A stretch of 64,000 nt of DNA from assembly GCA_026214975.1 (NCBI GenBank), contig CM047806.1, positions 83,313,599 to 83,377,598 of the forward strand. Direction: 5' to 3'. This document shows positions 57,294 through 64,000 of the stretch, in pieces. Position 1 is the stretch's first letter. Every line of letters starts with the position of its first letter. Both the position numbers and the translations under genes were made by a program. This stretch comes from Gentiana macrophylla. Lineage: Eukaryota; Streptophyta; Magnoliopsida; Gentianales; Gentianaceae. The notes under the pieces are model-generated. The model was not told the DNA's origin and ran no database searches. It worked only from the letters and a program-made list of their open reading frames with translations.

Positions 57294-57707
57294 TTGTGCT
57301 TTCTAGATATGGATTTCGGTGTTCAGCCAGAGGAGTTACCTTTCCTTAGGAAGATCCCACTAATCACTATAGATGACGGACCGGGAGGAACCATTGTTTT
57401 GCACGTAGACTTCGACATTAGTACCCGCGTCAAGACGGTCACCTATGTTCTCATTGTTCCCCGCTGTTCGGGAGATGGAGACTTTACTACTGAGGAGTTA
57501 CAGGCAGCTCTAAGACGTCCATACACAATCCTGAATGATCCGATGCTGACAGATTTAGCGCTAGTTCTGCAAGCTGAGCATTTTCGAGGTGTTGATGTAG
57601 CTGGTGAGGATTGGGGTGTGCAAGATGAGTATGACTTCCCTCCGGCAATTGACATGCTCCGCCGTCTTATCTGCGTTGTGGATTGGTCGGCCATTTATGA
57701 TGACTAG
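57294..57707 (+). CDS. Small intact ORF of unknown function
   Basis: 137 codons, open to a TAG at 57705. It is acidic overall, with ITIDDGPGGTIVLHVDFDIS and DFTTEELQAALRRPYTILND, and no signal peptide or cysteine pattern. It lies between pol and the internal motif array. It is not recognised, but being intact in a damaged element makes it worth noting. Confidence 0.45.
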   Translation: MCFLDMDFGVQPEELPFLRKIPLITIDDGPGGTIVLHVDFDISTRVKTVTYVLIVPRCSGDGDFTTEELQAALRRPYTILNDPMLTDLALVLQAEHFRGVDVAGEDWGVQDEYDFPPAIDMLRRLICVVDWSAIYDD

Positions 57708-57754
57708 CGTTGTTAGGTTATTTCGTCGAGCACACGACATAAAACAAAAGCGCT

Positions 57755-57773
57755 TGGTGGGAGGCAACCCACT
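57755..57773 (+). other. Conserved stem-loop after pol (GGTGGGAGGCAACCCACT)
   Basis: TGGTGGGAGGCAACCCACTG can fold as GTGGG/CCCAC with an AGGCAA loop. From memory, a very similar GTTGGGAGGCAACCCAAC phrase follows pol in many Athila-type elements, so it is probably an RNA signal. Confidence 0.5.
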
Positions 57774-57919
57774 GTTTTCTATTTGTTTTTATTTATTTTC
57801 TAGTAATTTTATGTTTTTCGTTGCTTTTTATTTGTATTTTTGAAGTTTTATTTAAGTTTAATGAGAAAATGCAAGTTTGAATTTAAACTGTATGAACTTT
57901 TATAAATTTTGCAATTTTT

Positions 57920-58096
57920 CTAATGGACGCCCGTCCGTCTTGCACAATTTTTGGACGAGCGTCCAGAATTATTGGACGCCCGTCTGTTAAACTCCCTTCA
58001 ACTCTGTACGTAAATTGGCCATCTGGACGAGCGTCTGTTTATATGGACGCCCGTCCATTATCATGAACGCCCGTCCAGACCTGCGTCTATATATAC
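57920..58096 (+). promoter_or_regulatory. Internal dyad-motif array and TATA box
   Basis: GGACGCCCGTCCG (57925), GGACGAGCGTCCA (57953), GGACGCCCGTCTG (57975), GGACGAGCGTCTG (58024), GGACGCCCGTCCA (58044), GAACGCCCGTCCA (58064), then TCTATATATAC at 58086-58096. The arrangement copies that of the LTR promoter and lies about 580 bp upstream of the ORF at 58677. It is a candidate second promoter for that ORF. Confidence 0.55.
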
Positions 58097-58676
58097 CCCC
58101 CTGCTTTCATTTTTTTATTCGAATTGGGAAATTTAAATTGCAAAACCCGACTTTTTGCCTCCCTTTGCTCGAAAATCCTCATTTCTACACCAAATTGGGC
58201 GATTCAAGGCCCTACAAACAACTCTCAATCCCCTCTTTTTGGTTTTTCAAACGAAATCCACCAACATACAACCGTTGTTTCGAATCAGTAATCTAGAGTG
58301 TGCGGTTTTCTTTTGGAAAAATCCGACCTTTGGTCTCGTTTGTTCACATTTGGGAGTTCTAATCAGCATAATCATCATCCTTTCAACGTACTTGGTAAGA
58401 TTTTATAAGATTTTCGTGGATTATTTCACATTTTTCCCGAGTTCGATCTTCGAGTCGACTCTTTTGCATACACTTGGCTTATTTGTTTTCTTATCTGTGT
58501 TTTGTTTATTTTCCTTTATTGGTTGATGATATGGGATGGTTATGGATGATTTTGGATGGGTTGCATTGTGGTTTTGATGTTGATTTGGTGTCGTTTTGTT
58601 TGGGAAATCCCGTTTGGACGATAAACGGGTGGTTTTGTTTGCTTTTGGGATTGGTGTTGTTTAGTCTTAGGTTACA
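58097..58676 (+). other. Leader of the 3' ORF
   Basis: T-rich non-coding stretch after the internal TATA box. Possible donor (TACTTG|GTAAGA at 58392) and acceptor sites occur, so splicing of a leader intron is possible but unproven. The ORF begins with ATG at 58677. Confidence 0.4.
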
Positions 58677-60148
58677 ATGGTGCGTAAAGAGGTAGTAAAG
58701 AGGCACGGTAAGGGAATTGCTACTGAACCGGCTAAGAAGAAAAAGACTGTAGACCCCCCGTTAGTTAATCCGAACCAAGGCATTCGTATAGGAGAACGTC
58801 AGAATCCTCCTAGGGGTCTATCTAGGGTTCCCTTGCGAGATGAGTCTGAGTCTGGTTCTGACACGGATGATGAGCCCTTAGTGAGCAAGATGGCTAGGGT
58901 GTCAGAGACTCGGGGTGCGGGGGATGCACGTGAACCGAGGGCTGGAGCTGAGGAAGCACCTGAGGGAGTTGAGCCGGCTAGACAGAGAGTGAGACCTGCT
59001 ATCCCTATTCCCTTTGCCCGTAGATTCATCAACCCTAAGGCGATGGAGGTCTATAATCAGCATTATCTCACGAGGACGATGTTAATCGAGCGAGCTGTCC
59101 TTGAACCTCAAGTTGATCCCTTATTTGTGAAGTTATTGAGGGATAGGAAGTGGGGAGCTTTGATGGTGACCCCGAGAACCCCGGTAAATGCTACGTTAGT
59201 CCGTGAATTTTATACCAATTGCTCAGAGACGGATTTGGCAACCGGAGTTGTGACGGTTCGGGGAGTAAAAGTGCCATTTATGCCCAATGTTATTAACGAA
59301 AAGTATGCCTTGGCACCTTTCGAGGGGTTGGACTATAAGGAGGCAGTTAAAGCTAAGCAGGATGCCGGTGAGGATCCATTGGAGGAGTTACGGATGTTGG
59401 TGTGCCCGGAGGTACCGTGGACGCTTAGGCCGGGTGGCGAAAGGAAAGAATTGATCACTACGAGTTGGACAAAGGATTGGAAGGTCCAGTGTCGGTTTAT
59501 CCAGAACAGGTTGTTGCCTAAGAACAACCTGACTCACTTCCACATTGGTGACCTTGGGATGCTATATGCCTTGAACTTCAAGCTCAATGTTGATGTAGGG
59601 CAAGCGATTTTCGATGAGATTTCTATGAATCAGAAGGTATACACACGATGCTTGATATGTCCACATTTGATACACGGTCTCTGTCAAGATGCTCAAGTTC
59701 CCGAGTACAAGAACGATCATAAACCAAAGAATCCAAGGTTCTTGCAAAGGGAGAAGGTGAAGCCTACCGGTCAGGCTGAGACTGAGGATGCAGTACCTCA
59801 GGAGCCCGGTTCATCTTCCGCACCGCCTCGCCCATCCTCACTTCCTACTTTATCTCCTTCGCCCGGATGAGGCTCGGTGATGGGGCAGCAGTGTGCGTAG
59901 ATCGGGTGGAGGACATCGGGACGTCTCAGAACAACATTTTGACGATTCCGCAGTGTATTAGTGAAGGCCGGCGGCCGAGGGATATCAGAGTTTTCGATCC
60001 AAGCGTTATTGATTACCATTATTCTGACGAGATCGAGCAGGCCATTGCGGATGTTTTGGAGAAATCTGAGTCTTCTTCCGATGAGAGCGGCGACCGTAGA
60101 TGGGATCTGAACACCACCATCTGGACCCTCTTCCGATCCTCCAGCTGA
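58677..60148 (+). pseudogene. Athila 3' ORF, plant transposon protein (PF20167-like)
   Basis: Frame 58677-59870 (397 codons), then after a one-base shift near 59862 a tail to 60148. Residues 8-24 are basic (KRHGKGIATEPAKKKKT, possibly a nuclear localisation signal), 25-105 are a charged low-complexity linker, and 115-345 hold the conserved domain (ARRFINPKAMEVYNQHYLTR, RKWGALMVTP, LVREFYTNC, TVRGVKVPFMPNVINE, THFHIGDLGMLYALNF, LNVDVGQAIFDEI). Residues 345-397 are Pro/Ser-rich. It occupies the env-like position of Athila elements, but no signal peptide or transmembrane segment is seen, so I do not call it env. Pieces of the same ORF occur at 36843-37615 and 39464-39720. Confidence 0.7.
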
Positions 60149-61677
60149 CGATTCTCCGGCTCCGGGGCAGCCATGACTTCATTAGTCTATTTTTTTTTAT
60201 CGGTTTTGCTTTGCACTAGATACTGTCATTTTATATTTTTGCTACTTTTTCCTTATATGATTCGTTGTAATTTTTGATATTGCTACTGTTACTTTTTCCG
60301 ATGGATCATGTAAGCCTTAAGGCACCCGTACTTTCATTTCTACTTTGCTTAAACTTTTGGGATGTATTGAATGATTTATCTTTTGTTAATATTCGGTTTT
60401 GTATCTCTTTTTTTTTTCTTCTGGTATAATTCCCCGTTTTCCCCGAGATGTTTCCGTGTTTGTCAAGTCGTGCAGGTATACTTTGAGCGGTTTTGTCGAG
60501 CTATATGTTATGATTATGAGGTTCCAGTGTCATTATGTAGGCTTCGGCCTGACCGACGATTCGTGTACCGGTTAAAATCAGCTAAGTATTTTCCTTTTTC
60601 TTTCGTTCTGCACACCATGAGGACATGTTGATCTTTAAGTGTGGGGGAGGGGAATGATTTGATATGTATCTGTACATTTGCTTAATTCGTAATGTTTCTA
60701 TGCTAAAATGAGCTAAAATTTTCAAAAATTTTCGACACTTTTGTTTTTGTTTTGTCCCGAGTAGGCAATTCAGATCTATGTTCGATATTTTTATAGTCAT
60801 CCAAGCTATATATCATATGTTTGATAAGTTAGTTGTTTCACCTGAGATCTGTTTTTCACGAGCCATAGTAAATGATGAGCTAATTTATAAAGTTATACCC
60901 CTTTTGGACGAGTGATTTCTGATTTTCTTATAAGTCATGTGCTTAGTGCTACGTATATATCTTGAGATTTATGATAGTTTGTATTTAGATCCGGAGTATG
61001 TTATACTGTGAATATCTAAGGTTTGAATGTGATAAGTAACACGTAACTTATTGTCAAAATAAAAAAGTTGAAAAATATATGAATTAAATGGGTGTGTCGA
61101 AAGCTAGTCGATGATTTGAGTGCGATAGGGTATACCACGTATGTCCTATACCACTATGATGACCAAAAGCTCACGACAGTCAGGAAAAGCTACCTGATGA
61201 TTGGAGTAAGGTAGGGTATATCACGAATATCCTATTCTGCTATGACAGGGCAAGAGCTCATTCTGATGTGTGTTTAAAAGAAAAATAGTTGAATCAACTC
61301 ATATAAGAATTGTTATGAAATGAATGAGAGACTAAGTTATCGTCTATCTTATCCCCAGTAGAAACTGACAGATATGCCGTAGGGATTATCCTCTGAGTAT
61401 TTCAGAAAGGCCCTAGATATATTCGATCATTCTTTTCGGGATACTTTACGTTTGTAGGGTGCATCTTATGAGTGTCATTTATTGCTAGTCTACGAGGGGG
61501 TATTAGCTAGTTTTGCTTTGAGTTTCTCGAGTTTGGATTTAGTGGAAGTTTTCTATGGCTATGCACACACACTGGTGAACCTCTAAGTTATTGAATATGT
61601 GTTATATATGTTTAGATGTCTGTTCTTTTCTCGAGCCTTTATCTTGTCTTGTTTTGCTCGGGACGAGCAAAAGCTAA
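60149..61677 (+). other. Athila 3' untranslated region
   Basis: Non-coding, about 1.5 kb. Contains an inner purine tract GTGTGGGGGAGGGGAATG at 60639-60656. It matches 35337-36842 in reverse orientation. Confidence 0.75.
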
Positions 61678-61689
61678 GTGTGGGGGAGT
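61678..61689 (+). other. Athila polypurine tract
   Basis: GTGTGGGGGAGT immediately before the 3' LTR start TGTTAAGGG. The same tract precedes the LTRs at 37898 and (minus sense) 35336. Confidence 0.9.
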
Positions 61690-63263
61690 TGTTAAGGGTG
61701 AATTTATACGATTTATAACGCTATATTCTATGATATTTTCCCCCGTATTTGTACTAAATTGCATAAGAAACGAGTGTTTAACGGAAATATTGAGTAAATG
61801 AGGTTTTAAATAAGTTATTCGCAAAATTGGTTAATTTAGGTGTTTTAATTGTGATTTTTATGATTATTTGGACGATATTACATTTTGCGATGTTTTAATG
61901 TGTTATAGGTACATGTTTGATGCTCAGATTTTGATCAAAAAGAGATAAGAGTCGAGATAATTGATGATAAAAAAAGATAATGATGATTGGATTTGATGGA
62001 AAGAGATAGAGATGAAGAAATCAATATGAAGTCGACCACGGATCAAGGCCCAGCAGCTTGAACTGGCGTCCAGAGTGGACGGGCGTTTGGTCATCTAAAC
62101 GAGCGTCCAGGAAGAGAAGTTTGGTTCAGGATGTTCAGATTTTCAGCGAACGAGCGTCCAATTTAGTGAAGGACGGGCATCTGATCCAGCTCGGCCCGAC
62201 TCGAAGAAGTTTACATAAGCCAGACGGACGTTCACCCTTTCCAGACGGGCGTCCGAACGCCGACTTAGCTGAACCGCCTTCGAATTCTATATAAGGCAGC
62301 GTATTTTCTCCACAATCACATCATATATTCGAACCCTAAAACCCTAGGGGCGGCTAAGCTGCGATTTTCCTTTGTTTTCATATAATTTCTCTTTAGATTC
62401 TTTTATGCAATTTTACTCAAACAATTCCAAGTTCCAAGAGGATGTCTAGAGGCTAAAACCTCTAGAATAAGCTTTAATGAAGCCGTTCTACCAACACTTT
62501 GATTTCGTTCAGGATTATCTTGTGAGTATTTTATTCAAGTTGTATCTTTATTATCGTTTATCATTGTTTATTGCAATTTTATCGAAAGATGCTTGCATGT
62601 GTGATGTTTATATTGATGAAAATCTTGTTAAACCCTAGATCAATATAATAAAGATTAGATTTTCACCCTATAAAACAACGAGAGTTAATTAGGTTGAATC
62701 TACAGATAATTAGATTGAGAAATCTTACACCTTCGCTTTGAAAGTAATAATCTTTTAAATCGAGAGATAGAAGATTAAGAAACGAACTTTTTTAAGGAAT
62801 TAGGAGTTCATGCCCTAGTTAGGTGAATCATAACTTGGTTAAAGATCACGAGGTAATCCGGATTGAAATTGAATGTTGGTAGGATAGGTGGATCAATTGC
62901 TTGTTCGTTCAGTAACTTATTGATTTAAACCCTTGAATTTGAATTGTTTAGCTTAGTTAGTCTTTTATTGCATATTAGGTTTAGTTTAGTTTAAATTGGT
63001 TCGAAACTATCTTTCCTGGCTTTAGATCCTTGATCTTCTGTCCAATTTACGTTATTGTCATCTTTCTTGTGAATTATTTACCGTTTCCATATCTGTTTAG
63101 TTTAGTAATCGTGACATAGGTTAGTTAGTTAAACAAAAACTAGGGTTAGCAATCGCCAGTTCCCCGTAAGATCGACCCGGCATTAACCACTATTACTATG
63201 ATCCTTATACTTGAGGTTAACCGGATTATTACTTGTTTGTTTTGTTAGATAAAATCCGTGACA
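61690..63263 (+). repeat. Athila 3' LTR
   Basis: 1574 bp, almost identical to 48839-50410, with the same motif array (62058-62260) and TATA box TCTATATAAGG (62286-62296). It ends CCGTGACA before the TCAGT duplication. Confidence 0.95.
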
Positions 63264-63361
63264 TCAGTAAGAGAGGCAGTAAGGAAGAAAGGGGAAACAT
63301 CACGAACTGGACGGGCCTCCCACACTCGGACTGCACTACCCTCTCTGGATTGAAAAGTCAT
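63264..63361 (-). pseudogene. Antisense ORF of the host Tat element, 5' exon part
   Basis: In minus sense an ATG at 63361 opens a frame that runs without a stop to the insertion point. With one TCAGT copy removed it continues in frame into the ORF portion below 48838 (HFWHYFDVVRLARE). So the Athila element disrupted one continuous reading frame within its first 40 codons. TSD 63264-63268. Confidence 0.65.
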
Positions 63362-63420
63362 GAATCTCACAGTAAAGATTTGTTCAATTGAGGAGTGAAA
63401 TAGAGCCAGGTTTGCTCCCT

Positions 63421-63430
63421 CCTTTTATAG
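63421..63430 (-). promoter_or_regulatory. TATA box of the antisense ORF
   Basis: Minus-sense CTATAAAAGG, 60 bp upstream of the antisense ATG at 63361. A transcription start about 30 bp downstream would give a short leader, consistent with a dedicated antisense promoter. Confidence 0.5.
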
Positions 63431-64000
63431 CAAAGGCAAGCAAAACAAACGGCCACGATTGACAAGATCTAACGGCCAGCATCCACGCGGTTTTACCCAA
63501 AAATTTGAAATCCAGGGGGCGCGTTTAACGCTTGACAGTTATTAGCGTGAGATTCTCGGCTATATTGACTGCGCATACACCGTTGGTCAAAATATTTCCA
63601 GGGACCTATCCAGTCAAATTAGAGCCCTTGCTTTTTCAAGCAACACGGCAGTCAAAAAAGTTTAGTCCCGTCCAATCAGTTCAGCATTTAAGTTTCTGGC
63701 AAAACCACTATTTCGCCACAAACTCAGGGGGCCGCACTTTGAAAATTTCAAACATCAACAAATACGTAGCCTCGCCGGAAAAACTCCAGGGGGCGCACCA
63801 GCATAATCGCACCATAGGTCGTCTCAAACAGGGGGGCCGCATTCAATTTTTCGGTCATTTGTCACAAGTCCGCAGCGACCAAGGTTTTTACAAATGGGGA
63901 CGGAAAATTGTTTCGCTCAAGCCCATCCAGGCCTCGCCCAAAACAAGGGGGCACAGGGAAATTTTAACGCTCCGTACGCAACAAAAGCAAGTATAAACTT
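63431..64000. other. Host Tat 3' region with recurrent CAGGGGGC motifs
   Basis: Upstream of the antisense promoter. CCAGGGGGCGC/CAGGGGGCCGC-type purine-rich phrases recur at about 63513, 63727, 63788, 63832 and 63946. The 154-codon plus frame 63532-63996 looks fortuitous. No 3' LTR is reached in the window. Confidence 0.45.

Larger units (their letters stand above)
48839..63263 (+). mobile_element. Athila-type Ty3/gypsy element
   Basis: 14.4 kb, flanked by TCAGT at 48834-48838 and 63264-63268. The LTRs (48839-50410 and 61690-63263) are almost identical. Order: primer binding site, long leader, gag, protease with DLGAS, RT with FMDDF, RNase H, integrase, then several 3' ORFs and a long 3' untranslated region. 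A single RNase H, DLGA protease, FMDD and long 3' ORF region fit the Athila lineage. Gag and pol are broken in several places. Confidence 0.92.
33517..64000 (+). mobile_element. Host Tat element interrupted by two Athila-type insertions
   Basis: Own sequence: 33517-33770, 41381-48838 and 63264 onward. It has a split 5' LTR (TGATG...CATCA), primer binding site, gag, protease, RT, two RNase H domains and integrase in plus sense, then an opposite-strand ORF. The 3' LTR is not reached before the window ends. The dual RNase H marks the Tat branch. Many frames are broken. CAGTC at 33512-33516 is a possible left target duplication. The element is the oldest layer here because both Athila units sit inside it with intact target duplications. 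Confidence 0.8.

Noticed and set aside
58677..60148. Envelope gene by position after pol
   Set aside because: No signal peptide, transmembrane segment or glycoprotein-like cysteine pattern; the sequence fits the PF20167-like plant retroelement protein instead.

Overview
This is nuclear DNA of a flowering plant, most likely a dicot. The evidence is GT-AG exon fragments of clearly plant-type genes, plant retrotransposon lineages (Tat and Athila branches of Ty3/gypsy, Ty1/copia), a Stowaway-like MITE and Helitrons with CTAG-T ends. I see no intact host gene. Nearly all the sequence belongs to nested mobile elements or to gene fragments carried by them.

Layout. 1-9888: a decayed Ty1/copia element (+) whose left LTR is interrupted by the end of another LTR (1-327) and whose body holds a solo LTR with a TCTAA target duplication (4778-6525). 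9889 to about 11.3 kb: the 5' end of another LTR element on the minus strand. 11408-11664: a MITE. 12186-21975: a largely complete minus-strand Tat element with gag, protease, RT, two RNase H domains and integrase. It also carries a 56-57 bp tandem-repeat block and a spliced ORF on the opposite strand. 23054-28167 and 28174-32301: two Helitrons, head to tail in a TA microsatellite, carrying exons of DNA polymerase epsilon, a PDI-like protein, a TcdA/ThiF-like dehydratase, peptidyl-tRNA hydrolase 2, ribosomal protein L7 and FolD.

33.5 kb to the window end: one host Tat element (+) with two large insertions. The first (33771-41375, GACAA duplication) is a rearranged Athila-type unit with three LTRs, the middle one inverted. 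The second (48839-63263, TCAGT duplication) is a 14.4 kb Athila-type element with gag, protease, RT, RNase H, integrase and extra 3' ORFs; it interrupts the host element's antisense ORF. The host element runs past the right edge.

The most interesting features are: arrays of a dyad motif (TGGACG-NN-CGTCCA and variants) upstream of the LTR TATA box and again upstream of an internal TATA box before the 3' ORF; the tri-LTR unit with one clean target duplication; antisense ORFs in both Tat elements; and the tandem exon-carrying Helitrons. Most coding frames are broken. Some breaks fall in homopolymers and could be assembly indels.
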